Positions 34,411 through 45,520 are shown, counted from the stretch's first letter. The stretch is DNA of 64,000 bases from Streptomyces sp. CB02959 (GCF_002803155.1 NZ_NNBP01000020.1:118145-182144), one strand, 5' to 3'. Translations and numbers: made by a program. The notes: a model not told the origin generated them from the sequence alone.

Positions 34411-35268
34411 TTACGCCGCACCGCGCTGCAGCGCCTCGCAGACCGCCGTGCTCTCCCGTACACCCAGCACGACCGCGCGCCCGCAGTGGGCGATCCACTC
34501 CGCCACGCCCTCCGGAGTGCCCGAGGCGTAGCCCTGGAGAGCCGCCACGTAGGCCGCGCTCCCCTGTTCCGCGTGGCCGACCTCGGCCGGACAGATCGAC
34601 TTCGGGTCCAGACCGCTGCCGACCAGCACGATCCGCTCCGCCGCCCGCGCCACCAGCCCGTTGTACGAGCCGAAGGGCCGCAGCGCCAGCAGTTCCCCGT
34701 GCACCACCGCGGCCACCACCGGGGCGGGCGCCGCGGTGCCCGCCAGCAGGAGCCGCGACAGCCCGTCCAGTCGTCCGGCCACCTCGTCGGCGTCCGGCAG
34801 CGGCAGCTCGACCAGCGGCTCGTCCACCGGCTCGGCGCCCAGCCGCGGCCGGCCCACGGTGTCGTCGGCCGCGCCGCCGCCGGCCGCGACCAGGTGGAGT
34901 CGGGCCAGCACCCGCAGCGGCGACTGCCGCCAGACGCTCAGCAGTTGGCCCGCCTCGGCGGTCAGCCGCAGCGCCGCACCCACCGTGCGCGGCTCACCGC
35001 CGTCACCGAAGTCGGTGCGCCGCCGGATCTCTTCGAGGGCCCAGTCGGCCCCGGAGAGCGCCGCGGAGCCACGGGCTCCGCGCAGCGCCGCCTCGGCGGT
35101 GATCTCGATGCTGCGGCGCCGCATGATCCGGTGCCCGTAGACCCGGTCGACGGCCTTGCGGACGGAGTCCACGGAGTCCGCGACCCCCGGGAGCGACGCC
35201 AGGGCCGCGAGCGGGTCGTTGCTCACCTGGGGAGGTTCGGGGGACGTCCCCCGGGAGATTCCAGCCAT
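34411..35268 (-). CDS. Fic-like protein with degenerate active-site motif
   Basis: 285 residues from ATG 35268 (AGGG eight bases upstream; ATG 35352 also in frame). It is helical throughout and contains VVAAVVHGELLALRPFGSYN followed by GLVARAAERIVL. This lines up with the Fic core HxFxxGNGRxxR but has Arg for the catalytic His and lacks the anion-hole GNGR. It is the actinobacterial 'Fic family/oxidoreductase' protein often found next to HAD and CooC-like genes. It probably lacks AMPylation activity. Divergent from the ATPase at 35370. Confidence 0.7.
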   Translation of the reverse strand: MAGISRGTSPEPPQVSNDPLAALASLPGVADSVDSVRKAVDRVYGHRIMRRRSIEITAEAALRGARGSAALSGADWALEEIRRRTDFGDGGEPRTVGAALRLTAEAGQLLSVWRQSPLRVLARLHLVAAGGGAADDTVGRPRLGAEPVDEPLVELPLPDADEVAGRLDGLSRLLLAGTAAPAPVVAAVVHGELLALRPFGSYNGLVARAAERIVLVGSGLDPKSICPAEVGHAEQGSAAYVAALQGYASGTPEGVAEWIAHCGRAVVLGVRESTAVCEALQRGAA

Positions 35269-35369
35269 GAGGACGACCCTACGCACCACCAGGCCGGACC
35301 CCTCGAAGGAGTGGTCTTCTTCACGTAAACCACTATCCGAGAGGTTGGCCACATCTACGCTTGCTGAAT

Positions 35370-36356
35370 ATGAAGATCGCTTTCGTAGGCAAGGGCGGCA
35401 GTGGCAAGACCACGCTGTCCTCCCTGTTCATCCGGCACCTCGCCGCGGCCCGGGTCCCCGTCATCGCGGTGGACGCCGACATCAACCAGCACCTGGGCGT
35501 CGCGCTCGGCATGGACGAGGCGGTGGCCGCCGCACTGCCCGCGATGGGCGCTCATCTCCCGTTGATCAAGGACTACTTGCGCGGCGGCAACCCCCGGATC
35601 CCGTCCAGCGAGACCATGATCAAGACGACCCCGCCCGGTGAGGGGTCGAGGCTGCTGCGGATCTGCGAGGACAACCCGGTCTACGACGCCTGCGCCCGGA
35701 CCGCGCCCCTCGACGACGGGGCGGTGCGGCTGATGGCCACCGGCCCGTTCACCGAGGCCGACCTCGGCGTGGCCTGCTACCACTCCAAGGTCGGCGCGGT
35801 CGAGCTGTGCCTGAACCACCTCGTCGACGGCCGCGGGGAGTACGTCGTCGTCGACATGACCGCCGGGTCGGACTCCTTCGCCTCCGGGATGTTCACCCGC
35901 TTCGACATGACCTTCCTGGTCGCCGAGCCGACCCGTAAGGGCATCGCGGTCTACCGCCAGTACAAGGAGTACGCGCAGGACTTCGGCGTCCCGTTGAAGG
36001 TCGTCGGCAACAAGGTCCAGGGCGCGGACGACCTGGCGTTCCTGCGCGCCGAGGTGGGCGAGGACCTGCTGGTGTGCGTCGGCCAGTCCGACTGGGTGCG
36101 GGCCGTGGAGAAGGGCCGCCCGGCCCCCTTCGCCCTCCTGGAGGAGGCCAACCGCCGCGCCCTGGAGACGCTGCACGACACCGCCGACGCCTCCTACGAG
36201 CGCCGCGACTGGGAGCGCTACACGCGCCAGATGGTGCACTTCCACCTGAAGAACGCGGAGAGCTGGGGCAACGCCAAGACGGGGGCCGACCTGGCTGCCC
36301 AGGTCGACCCCGCGTTCGTGCTCTTCGAGGGGACCGCTACCCCGCAACCGGCATGA
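35370..36356 (+). CDS. CooC/MinD-like P-loop ATPase
   Basis: 328 residues. A deviant Walker A starts the protein (MKIAFVGKGGSGKTTLSSLF); DADINQHLG is switch I and VVVDMTAGSDSFA switch II. It resembles CooC-type nickel-insertion ATPases and other MinD/ParA relatives, but the real client in streptomycetes is unknown. TTG 35361 would add three residues. TACGCT lies eight bases before the ATG and no Shine-Dalgarno is visible, so it is probably leaderless. Its 3' end overlaps the converging lipoprotein gene by 20 bases. Confidence 0.85.
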   Translation: MKIAFVGKGGSGKTTLSSLFIRHLAAARVPVIAVDADINQHLGVALGMDEAVAAALPAMGAHLPLIKDYLRGGNPRIPSSETMIKTTPPGEGSRLLRICEDNPVYDACARTAPLDDGAVRLMATGPFTEADLGVACYHSKVGAVELCLNHLVDGRGEYVVVDMTAGSDSFASGMFTRFDMTFLVAEPTRKGIAVYRQYKEYAQDFGVPLKVVGNKVQGADDLAFLRAEVGEDLLVCVGQSDWVRAVEKGRPAPFALLEEANRRALETLHDTADASYERRDWERYTRQMVHFHLKNAESWGNAKTGADLAAQVDPAFVLFEGTATPQPA

Positions 36357-37608
36357 TCCGGGCCGCCGGCGCCGGATCGGACGCTTCCGGGGTACCGGTG
36401 AGGTACGCCGCCCAGCCGTCCACCGGCGCCCGGCCCACCGGCAGGTCCTGGAGCCTGGCCAGCACCTCCGGGTCCTGCGCGTCCAGCCAGTCGCTCAACT
36501 GCTTGAAGCTGACGCAGCGCACGCCCTGACGGGGGCAGATCTCCTTGATCGCCTCCTCGACGGCCTTCATGTACGTGCCGCCGTTCCAGGACTCGAAGTG
36601 GTCGCCGACGAAGAGTGGCGCGCGGTTGCCCCGGTAGGCGCGCTCGAAGGCCTCCAGGAGGCCGTCGCGCATCTGAATGCCCCAGACGGCGTGCATCGCG
36701 CGGTTGCCGTGGGTGGTGCCGGACTGGTTGGCCAGGAAGTTGTAGTCCATCGACAGGGCCTCGAAGGCCCGGCCGGGGAACGGTATCGCCTGGAGCGGGA
36801 AGTCCCAGATGCCGTCGATCTTCTGCGGCCAGGTCTGCCTTCCGCCCGCCGAGCTGGCGTCGTAGCGGAAGCCCATCTCCTTGGCCGCGGGTATCAGGTT
36901 GCGCTGCCCCTCCAGACAGGGCGCGCGGCCGCCGACCAGCTCCTTGGCGTAGTCGAACGGGAGCGGTGGCTCGTTCCTGAGGCCGGAGTTGGTCTTCCAG
37001 TTCCGGACGAACGACACGGCCTGTTCGATCTCGCTGCGCCACTCCTCCGGCGTCCATCTGGCGACGCCGTTGCGGCCGCAGAAGTGGCCGTTGAAGTGGG
37101 TGCCTATCTCGTTGCCGTCCTCCCAGGCGCCGCGCATCTGGGCCACGGTGTCCTTGATCCCCTGGACGTCGTTGAAGCCGATCGCGGAGGAGCCGACCTC
37201 GTGGCCGGGCGGTGCGTAGAGCTCCGCCTTGTCGCTGGGGAGCATGTAGACGCCGCTGAGGAAGTACGTCATCGTCGCGCCGTACTTCTTGCCGACGGCG
37301 CGGAAGTGGGAGAACAGCTTCTGGCCGTCCTCGCCGGCGCCGTCCCAGGAGAACACCACGAACTGCGGTGGCCTCCTGCCCGGCGCGAGACGGGCGGGCC
37401 GGGGTTGGTGGGGCTGTGCCCCGGTGTACGCGGTGGAGCCGTCGCCTATGAGGCGGAGCAGGCGGACGGCCGGGGTCTTGCCGGGCGCCGCGCGCCCCTT
37501 GGTGGTGCTCGACGGGGGCCCATCCTGGGTCGCCGCGGCGCAGCCGGCTATCGCCGCCAGCGCCACCGCCGCCGCGATGTGCACCGTCGTCTTCGATATG
37601 ACTGCCAT
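36337..37608 (-). CDS. Polysaccharide-deacetylase-like lipoprotein
   Basis: 423 residues from ATG 37608 with GAGG six bases upstream. The signal sequence ends in the lipobox AAIAGC. The core PPQFVVFSWDGAG, YFLSGVYMLP and the segment GNEIGTHFNGHFCG follow the NodB/polysaccharide deacetylase order (Asp after the first strand, HxxxH-like TH-NGH metal site), with LSMDYNFLANQSGTTH further on. Probably surface-anchored and acts on cell-wall or extracellular glycans. Orthologues exist in many streptomycetes as 'lipoprotein'; the catalytic set is not fully canonical, so activity is uncertain. Confidence 0.75.
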   Translation of the reverse strand: MAVISKTTVHIAAAVALAAIAGCAAATQDGPPSSTTKGRAAPGKTPAVRLLRLIGDGSTAYTGAQPHQPRPARLAPGRRPPQFVVFSWDGAGEDGQKLFSHFRAVGKKYGATMTYFLSGVYMLPSDKAELYAPPGHEVGSSAIGFNDVQGIKDTVAQMRGAWEDGNEIGTHFNGHFCGRNGVARWTPEEWRSEIEQAVSFVRNWKTNSGLRNEPPLPFDYAKELVGGRAPCLEGQRNLIPAAKEMGFRYDASSAGGRQTWPQKIDGIWDFPLQAIPFPGRAFEALSMDYNFLANQSGTTHGNRAMHAVWGIQMRDGLLEAFERAYRGNRAPLFVGDHFESWNGGTYMKAVEEAIKEICPRQGVRCVSFKQLSDWLDAQDPEVLARLQDLPVGRAPVDGWAAYLTGTPEASDPAPAARIMPVAG

Positions 37609-37928
37609 CAGCCACCTCATTCCTGGCGCACAAGGCACCATGCCGATTAACCAGGACAAACCTGTCGATTCGCCTATATCCATTGACAGGCGAACAAAAA
37701 GGCACGGCGAAAGTCTTCTTATTCACTCGATAGTTGGAATGACTGCGCCATATGCCCGAAAAGCCTTCTCACGGTCTTTACGCATCATTACGATTCATTT
37801 ACCGATGCTTGAGAGTCACCGGACCGTCGCCCACCGCGACGTCCGCCGGTCGGCTCGCTCCCGCCGCAGCACACCGCCGCCCCGCGGTCGCGCCCGAGGC
37901 CGACCGCGCCGCCCCGGAGGAGACGGGA
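37609..37928. other. Divergent intergenic region
   Basis: 320 bases between the lipoprotein and the SulP-carbonic anhydrase gene. Bases 37640-37830 are unusually AT-rich for this genome and should contain both promoters; no operator repeat is obvious. The frame of the SulP gene is open upstream but lacks coding character there. Confidence 0.5.
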
Positions 37929-40250
37929 ATGACGCAGATCCAGAAGTCGCCGCAGCCGGCACCGGCCGAGCCGGCGCCCGGCCCCCCGACGCCCTCCGGG
38001 GCGGCACCCCACGAAAAGGAGACCGGCGCGGCATGGCGGCGGGACCTCTCGGCCTCGGTCGTGGTCTTCCTCCTGGCCGTACCGCTGTCACTGGGCATCG
38101 CCCTGGCCACCGGCGCCCCGCTCCAGGCCGGCCTGGTCGCCGCGGCGGTCGGCGGGATCGTCGCCGGACTCCTGGGCGGCGCCCCGCTCCAGGTGACCGG
38201 CGCCGCCACCGGCCTCCTGGTGGTCACCGCCGACCTCGTCCAGCGCTACGGCTGGCGCGCCACCTGCGCGATCACCGTCCTCGCCGGGCTGGCCCAACTC
38301 GCCCTCGGGGCACTGCGGGTGGCCCGCGCGGCGCTCGCCGTCAGCCCGGCGATCGTGCACGGCATGCTCGCCGGCATCGGTGTCACCATCGCCGTCGGGC
38401 AGCTCCATGTGGTGCTCGGCGGCAGCCCCGACAGCTCGGCCGTCGACAACGCCGTCGCGCTGCCCGGCCAGCTGGCGCATCCGCACACCGCCGCGCTGCT
38501 GATCGGGGCCGTCACGGTCGCCGTACTGGCCGGGTGGCCGCGGCTGCCGGGCCGGGCCGGGAAGTGGGCGCGGCTGGTGCCGGCGCCGCTGGCCGCGGTG
38601 CTCGCCGCGACGGCGGTCGGGATGGGGACGACCGTGCCGCGCGTCGAGCTGCCGTCCTGGCGGCTGCCCCAGCCGCCCGTACTCCCCGACGCCTCGCTCA
38701 CCGCCGTCCTCACGGCCGTGCTGACGGTCACCCTCGTCGCCAGCATGGAGTCGCTGCTGTCCGCGGTGGCCGTGGACCGGCTCGCCGCCGAGCGGCCGGG
38801 GACTCCCCCCGGACGGCCGCGGCTCAACCGCGAACTGGCCGGTCAGGGGCTGGCCAACGTCGTCTCCGGCCTCCTGGGCGGCCTGCCCGTCTCCGGCGGC
38901 GCGATCCGCGGCTCGGCCAATGTGCGGGCCGGCGCGGCGACCCGCCGGGCGACCGTGCTGCACGGCGTCTGGGTGCTGCTCTGCGCGGGCCTGCTGGCCG
39001 GGGTGCTGGAGCTGATCCCGCTGGCCGCACTGGCCGCCCTGGTGATGGTCGTCGGCGTGCGGATGGTCAGCTTCGCGCACCTCAGGCATGTGCAGCGGCA
39101 CCGCGAATTCCCGGTGTACGCGGCCACGTTGGGCGCGGTGGTGCTCTTCGGCGTACTGCTGGGCGTCCTGACCGGCATCACGGTCGGGATCTTCCTGGCA
39201 CTGCGGCGGCTGACCCACACCCGGGTCGCGGTGACCGAGGAGTCCGGCCGCCACCGGGTGCGCGTCAGCGGCCAGTTGACCTTCCTGGCGGTGCCCCGGG
39301 TGACCCGGGCGCTGGCGCAGGTGCCGGCGGGCGCCGAGGCCGTCGTCGAGCTGTGCGGGTCGTTCATGGACCACGCCGCCTACGAGGCCCTGCAGTCCTG
39401 GGCGGCCACCCACCGGGCGACCGGGGGATCGGTGGCCCTCGGGGGCCGCTCGGGCCGCCCGATCGCCGAGCCGACCAGTACGCACGCCTGCCGGCCGTGG
39501 ACGCCCTGGCGCAACCACCACTGCACCCGCCCCGCACCGGCCCGCACGGCGGACCACCGGAGCGGCGGCCAACTGCTGGGCGGCGTCAGCGCGTTCCAGC
39601 GGCACACCGCCCCCCTGGTGCGCGAGGAGCTGGCCCGGCTGGCGCGGGAGGGCCAGCGCCCCACCCAGCTCTTCCTGACCTGCGCCGACTCCCGACTGGT
39701 GACGAGCATGATCACGTCGAGCGGACCGGGTGACCTGTTCACCGTGCGCAACGTCGGCAATCTGATGCCGCCGCCCGGCTCGGACGCCTCCTGCGACTCC
39801 GTGGCCGCCGCGGTCGAGTACGCGGTCGAGGTGCTGCGGGTCGAGTCGATCACGGTCTGCGGGCACTCGGGCTGCGGCGCCATGGCGGCGCTGCTCGACG
39901 CGGCCGGTTCCCCACCATCGTCCGAAGGGGCCACCCCGCTCACCCGCTGGCTGCGGCACGGCCACCCGAGCCTGGCCCGTATGGCGCGGATCGGGCGGCT
40001 GGGCAGGGGCGAAGTCGCCCTCGCCGGGCGGCCGGTGGCCGACGACCAGGAGCGGCTGGCGCTGGTCAACGTCCGGCAGCAGCTCGATCACCTGCGCGCA
40101 CACCCGTGCGTCGCCCGCCGGATGGCCGAGGGCACCCTCACCCTGCACGGCATGTACTTCCACGTCGCCGAGGCCCAGGCGTACCTGCTGGACGAGTCCG
40201 GCGGGCGGTTCCGGGCGGTGCGCGCCGACGTCCCGGCGATCGGGGTCTGA
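37929..40250 (+). CDS. SulP transporter fused to beta-carbonic anhydrase
   Basis: 773 residues from ATG 37929 with GGAGGAG upstream. Residues 35-480 form the SulP/SLC26 membrane domain (RRDLSASVVVFLLAVPLSLG, about 11 helices) and 480-545 a short STAS-like domain. Residues 560-773 are a beta-carbonic anhydrase with the full zinc site: Cys585 and Asp587/Arg589 (CADSRL), His646 and Cys649 (HSGCGA). It probably takes up bicarbonate (or another anion) and interconverts CO2 and bicarbonate at the membrane. Such fusions are known in bacteria. A single-gene unit next to acetyl-CoA synthetase. Confidence 0.93.
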   Translation: MTQIQKSPQPAPAEPAPGPPTPSGAAPHEKETGAAWRRDLSASVVVFLLAVPLSLGIALATGAPLQAGLVAAAVGGIVAGLLGGAPLQVTGAATGLLVVTADLVQRYGWRATCAITVLAGLAQLALGALRVARAALAVSPAIVHGMLAGIGVTIAVGQLHVVLGGSPDSSAVDNAVALPGQLAHPHTAALLIGAVTVAVLAGWPRLPGRAGKWARLVPAPLAAVLAATAVGMGTTVPRVELPSWRLPQPPVLPDASLTAVLTAVLTVTLVASMESLLSAVAVDRLAAERPGTPPGRPRLNRELAGQGLANVVSGLLGGLPVSGGAIRGSANVRAGAATRRATVLHGVWVLLCAGLLAGVLELIPLAALAALVMVVGVRMVSFAHLRHVQRHREFPVYAATLGAVVLFGVLLGVLTGITVGIFLALRRLTHTRVAVTEESGRHRVRVSGQLTFLAVPRVTRALAQVPAGAEAVVELCGSFMDHAAYEALQSWAATHRATGGSVALGGRSGRPIAEPTSTHACRPWTPWRNHHCTRPAPARTADHRSGGQLLGGVSAFQRHTAPLVREELARLAREGQRPTQLFLTCADSRLVTSMITSSGPGDLFTVRNVGNLMPPPGSDASCDSVAAAVEYAVEVLRVESITVCGHSGCGAMAALLDAAGSPPSSEGATPLTRWLRHGHPSLARMARIGRLGRGEVALAGRPVADDQERLALVNVRQQLDHLRAHPCVARRMAEGTLTLHGMYFHVAEAQAYLLDESGGRFRAVRADVPAIGV

Positions 40251-40398
40251 CCTGCGCGGGGACACCCGAACGGCCCTATGAGGGGCCGAATTCAGACAGG
40301 TCTACACCAATAGTTGTCCACAGCCCTTGTCAGGGTCGGTCGCGGGCTGATGAGCTATGGCCCGGGACACATCGCACGCCCTGGGAATGGGAGATGTC

Positions 40399-42360
<1,962 letters not shown>

Positions 42361-42403
42361 CGCGCCGGGCGTCGGCCGGCGCCGCGACCCCGCGGCGCAG
42401 CAC

Positions 42404-42439
42404 GCAGGCGTGCAGGCGTGCAGGCATGCAGGCATGCAG
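42404..42439. repeat. 8-bp tandem repeat
   Basis: Four and a half head-to-tail copies of GCAGGCGT/GCAGGCAT: two with G, then two with A at position 7, then GCAG. Lies between the acsA stop and its terminator. A candidate variable-number repeat. Confidence 0.8.
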
Positions 42440-42456
42440 CGCGCCGACGCGCGCAC

Positions 42457-42492
42457 GGAGGGGCACCGGGCCATCGCGTCCGGTGCCCCTCC
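42457..42492 (+). terminator. Terminator of acsA
   Basis: Perfect 13-bp stem GGAGGGGCACCGG/CCGGTGCCCCTCC with a 10-base loop, about 100 bases after the acsA stop. Confidence 0.75.
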
Positions 42493-42582
42493 GGCGTTCC
42501 CTCCCGGGCGGGCCGGGCCCTGCCTTCCCGGCGGCCGGGAGCCCGAAATGCCCGTAAAGTTAAGCCCACGCATTAACCCCTT

Positions 42583-42690
42583 GCACCCACCCGGTAGGGT
42601 TAGGGAGGCGTCAACGAGACGCTAAGAAACTCTGGGTGCGCCGGGAAGTCTGGTCGGCAACTGCTAAAGCCGTTCTCAGCTGCCGGAGGT
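42583..42690 (+). promoter_or_regulatory. Structured 5' leader of nhaA
   Basis: Nested pairing in the leader: outer stem GCACCCA (42583-42589)/TGGGTGC (42633-42639), inner hairpin GCGTC-AACGA-GACGC (42608-42622), then GCCG/CGGC (42640-42658), then GGCAACT/AGCTGCC close to the GGAGGT site. This may be an ion- or ligand-responsive leader of the antiporter. I cannot match it to a named riboswitch class. Confidence 0.4.
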
Positions 42691-42696
42691 CATCGC

Positions 42697-44091
42697 GTGA
42701 CTGCGCCCAGCAACCGCCGTTCCATATTCCTCGGCAGAATGCCGCTACCGGAGCGGAACTTCATCGCCGAGGCACTGCGCGCCGAAACCGTCGGCGGTGT
42801 CCTCCTCCTCGCCGCCGCCATCGCCGCCCTGATCTGGGCCAACACGCTCGGCGGCAGCTATGAGGCGGTCCGCGGCCTGCACCTCGGCCCGGCCTCGCTC
42901 GGCCTGGACCTCTCCCTCCAGCACTGGGCCGCCAACGGCCTGCTCGCGATCTTCTTCTTCGTGGCCGGTATCGAGCTCAAGCGCGAACTGGTCGCCGGCG
43001 AACTCCGCGACCGCAAGGCCGCCGCCCTCCCCGTGATCGCCGCGATCTGCGGCATGGCGACCCCGGCCCTCGTCTACTTCGCCGTCAACGCCGCCGACGG
43101 CGGCTCCCTCAAGGGCTGGGCGGTCCCCACCGCCACCGACATCGCCTTCGCGCTCGCCGTCCTCGCGGTCATCGGCACCTCCCTGCCGTCCGCGCTGCGC
43201 GCCTTCCTGCTCACCCTCGCCGTCGTCGACGACCTCTTCGCGATCCTGATCATCGCGATCTTCTTCACCTCGAAGCTCAACTTCCTCGCCCTCGGCCTGT
43301 CCGTCGCCGGCCTGGCGCTCTTCTACCTCCTGCTGCGCAAGGGGGTCCGCGGTTGGTACGTGTACGTACCGCTCGGCGTGGTGATCTGGGCCCTGATGGA
43401 GAACAGCGGCGTGCACGCCACCATCGCCGGCGTCGCCATGGGCCTGATGCTGCGCTGCCACCGCCGCGACGGCGAGGACCAGTCCCCCGGCGAGCACATC
43501 GAGCACCTGGTCCGCCCGCTGTCGGCGGGGCTGGCGGTGCCGCTGTTCGCGCTCTTCTCCGCGGGGGTGTCCATATCCGGCGGCGCGGTCCACGACGTCT
43601 TCACCCGACCGGAGACGCTGGGTGTGGTCCTCGGCCTGATAGTGGGCAAGGCGGTGGGGATATTCGGCGGCACCTGGTGCACCGCCCGCTTCACCCGGGC
43701 CGAGCTCAACCCCGACCTGAAGTGGCCGGACGTCTTCGGCGTCGCCGCCTTGGCCGGCATCGGCTTCACCGTCTCCCTGCTCATCGGCGAACTCGCCTTC
43801 GCGGGCGACTCCGTCCTGACCGACGAGATCAAGGCGTCGGTGCTGATCGGCTCGCTGCTCGCGGCCGTCTTCGCGGGCATCCTCCTCAAGATCCGCAACA
43901 ACAAGTACCGGCGCCTGTGCGACGAGGAGGAGCGGGACGAGGACCAGGACGGCATCCCCGACGTCTACGAACTGGGGCAGCCCGCGTACCACTTGCGAAT
44001 GGCCGCGATCCACGAGGCGAAGGCCGCGGAACACCGCCGGCTTGCCGAAATGGCTGCCGGCGGCCGCTCCGGGGACGATGGTCCGGCATGA
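42697..44091 (+). CDS. nhaA: Na+/H+ antiporter NhaA
   Basis: 464 residues from GTG 42697 with GGAGGT six bases upstream. Exchanges Na+ for H+ across the membrane. About 11-12 helices; the ion-binding double Asp is in LAVVDDLFAI, and the conserved PTATDIAFALAVLA and ELKRELVAGELRD segments are present. The cytoplasmic C-terminal extension is acidic then Ala/His-rich (DEEERDEDQDGIPDVYELGQ), longer than in E. coli NhaA. The first gene of a run that continues into the holin-like gene 44 bases later. Confidence 0.95.
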   Translation: MTAPSNRRSIFLGRMPLPERNFIAEALRAETVGGVLLLAAAIAALIWANTLGGSYEAVRGLHLGPASLGLDLSLQHWAANGLLAIFFFVAGIELKRELVAGELRDRKAAALPVIAAICGMATPALVYFAVNAADGGSLKGWAVPTATDIAFALAVLAVIGTSLPSALRAFLLTLAVVDDLFAILIIAIFFTSKLNFLALGLSVAGLALFYLLLRKGVRGWYVYVPLGVVIWALMENSGVHATIAGVAMGLMLRCHRRDGEDQSPGEHIEHLVRPLSAGLAVPLFALFSAGVSISGGAVHDVFTRPETLGVVLGLIVGKAVGIFGGTWCTARFTRAELNPDLKWPDVFGVAALAGIGFTVSLLIGELAFAGDSVLTDEIKASVLIGSLLAAVFAGILLKIRNNKYRRLCDEEERDEDQDGIPDVYELGQPAYHLRMAAIHEAKAAEHRRLAEMAAGGRSGDDGPA

Positions 44092-44135
44092 TCTGAGAGG
44101 CTTTGCATCCAGGAGAAGAGAAGAGGGAGACCGCG

Positions 44136-44594
44136 ATGAGCGCAGCCGACGACGGTGCGGACCGCAGCCTCGGGCAGCTGGTGGCCACGGCGACCGCGGA
44201 GATGTCCGCGCTGGTGCACGACGAGATCGCACTGGCCAAGGCGGAACTCCGGCAGGACGCCAAGCGGGCGGGCATCGGCAGTGCCGCGTTCGTCGTGGCG
44301 GGCGCGCTGGCGCTGTTCGCGCTGCCGGTGCTGAGTTTCGCGGCGGCCTACGGCATCCACAACCTCGGCCTCGGCCTCGCCTGGTCCTTCCTGATCGTGG
44401 GCGGCGCCTTCCTGGTCATCGCCGCGCTGCTGATCCTGATCGCGATGGCCAAGATCAAGAAGATCAAGAAGCCGGAGAAGTCGATCGCCTCCGCCAAGGA
44501 GACCGCGGCCGTACTGCAGAAGGCCCGGCCGCACCCGCGTCCGGCGGACTCGGACCACCCGGTCCTGGAGTCTGTGACACGCTCGTCGGTATGA
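44136..44594 (+). CDS. Holin-superfamily III / DUF1469 membrane protein
   Basis: 152 residues from ATG 44136 with GAGGGAGA upstream. An N-terminal amphipathic segment (VATATAEMSALVHDEIALAK) is followed by two closely packed helices (VVAGALALFALPVLSFAAAY and SFLIVGGAFLVIAALLILI) and a Lys-rich tail, the standard layout of the actinobacterial 'phage holin family/putative Actinobacterial Holin-X' proteins. Despite the name it is a chromosomal gene; its role is unknown. Its TGA overlaps the ATG of the hydrolase gene (ATGA). Confidence 0.85.
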   Translation: MSAADDGADRSLGQLVATATAEMSALVHDEIALAKAELRQDAKRAGIGSAAFVVAGALALFALPVLSFAAAYGIHNLGLGLAWSFLIVGGAFLVIAALLILIAMAKIKKIKKPEKSIASAKETAAVLQKARPHPRPADSDHPVLESVTRSSV

Positions 44595-45520
44595 CAGCCC
44601 CTGACAGCACCGCCTCGGTCGTGCGGCTCGACCTCCCGGACGGGACCGAGGTGACACACCGGGACGTCGCGGCCAACGGCGCCCGCTTCCACATCGCCGA
44701 GATGGGCGACGGGCCCCTCGTGCTGCTGCTGCACGGCTTCCCGCAGTTCTGGTGGACCTGGCGCCACCAGCTGCCCGCACTGGCCGACGCGGGCTTCCGC
44801 GCGGTCGCCATGGACCTGCGGGGCGTCGGCGGCAGCGACCGCACCCCGCGCGGCTACGACCCGGCGAACCTCGCCCTCGACATCACCGGCGTCATCCGCT
44901 CCCTGGGTGAGCCGGACGCCGCGCTGGTCGGGCACGATCTGGGCGGCTACCTCGCCTGGACGGCCGCGGTGATGCGGCCCAAGCTGGTCCGCCGGCTCGC
45001 GGTGTCCTCGATGCCGCACCCGCGGCGCTGGCGGGCCGCGATGCTCGCCGACGTCCGCCGCAGCTCGCACATCTGGAGCTTCCAGCGGCCCTGGCTGCCC
45101 GAGCGCGCGCTGACCGCGGACGACGGGGCCCTGGTGGGCCGGATGATCCGCGACTGGTCCGGGCCGCAGCTCCCCGAGGACGAGACCGTCGAGGTCTACC
45201 AGCGGGCGATGGCCATCCCCTCGACGGCGCACTGCTCGATCGAGCCGTACCGCTGGATGGTGCGCTCGATGGCCCGCCCCGACGGCCTCCAGTTCAACCG
45301 CCGGATGAAGCTGCCCGTACGGGTCCCCACCCTGCATCTGCACGGCTCCCTGGACCCCGTGATGCGCACCCGCAGCGCCGCCGGCTCCGGCGAGTACGTC
45401 GAAGCCCCCTACCGCTGGCGGCTCTTCGACGGCCTGGGCCACTGGCCGCACGAGGAGGACCCGGCGGCCTTCTCCACCGAACTGATCAACTGGCTGAAGG
45501 ACCCCGAACCGGACCGCTGA
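44591..45520 (+). CDS. Alpha/beta hydrolase, epoxide-hydrolase type
   Basis: 309 residues. Oxyanion motif HGFPQFWWTWRHQ (HGxP), nucleophile elbow VGHDLGGY with Asp (epoxide hydrolase/dehalogenase type rather than Ser), cap-domain residues including LPEDETVEVYQ, acid region HGSLDPVM, and catalytic His in GLGHWPHEED. It probably opens epoxides. ATGA-coupled to the holin-like gene, so the nhaA-holin-hydrolase trio is likely one operon. Confidence 0.88.
   Translation: MTAPDSTASVVRLDLPDGTEVTHRDVAANGARFHIAEMGDGPLVLLLHGFPQFWWTWRHQLPALADAGFRAVAMDLRGVGGSDRTPRGYDPANLALDITGVIRSLGEPDAALVGHDLGGYLAWTAAVMRPKLVRRLAVSSMPHPRRWRAAMLADVRRSSHIWSFQRPWLPERALTADDGALVGRMIRDWSGPQLPEDETVEVYQRAMAIPSTAHCSIEPYRWMVRSMARPDGLQFNRRMKLPVRVPTLHLHGSLDPVMRTRSAAGSGEYVEAPYRWRLFDGLGHWPHEEDPAAFSTELINWLKDPEPDR

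Noticed and set aside
42640..42670. Resemblance of GGGAAGTCTGGT-CGGCAACTG to the cobalamin riboswitch core
   Set aside because: The B12-box consensus needs GGTG followed by an AATCC-type stretch and a longer conserved core; these are absent, so I kept only an unnamed structured leader.
44103..44594. Prophage interpretation of the holin-like gene
   Set aside because: The DUF1469/holin-X type is a common chromosomal family and no phage genes are near.
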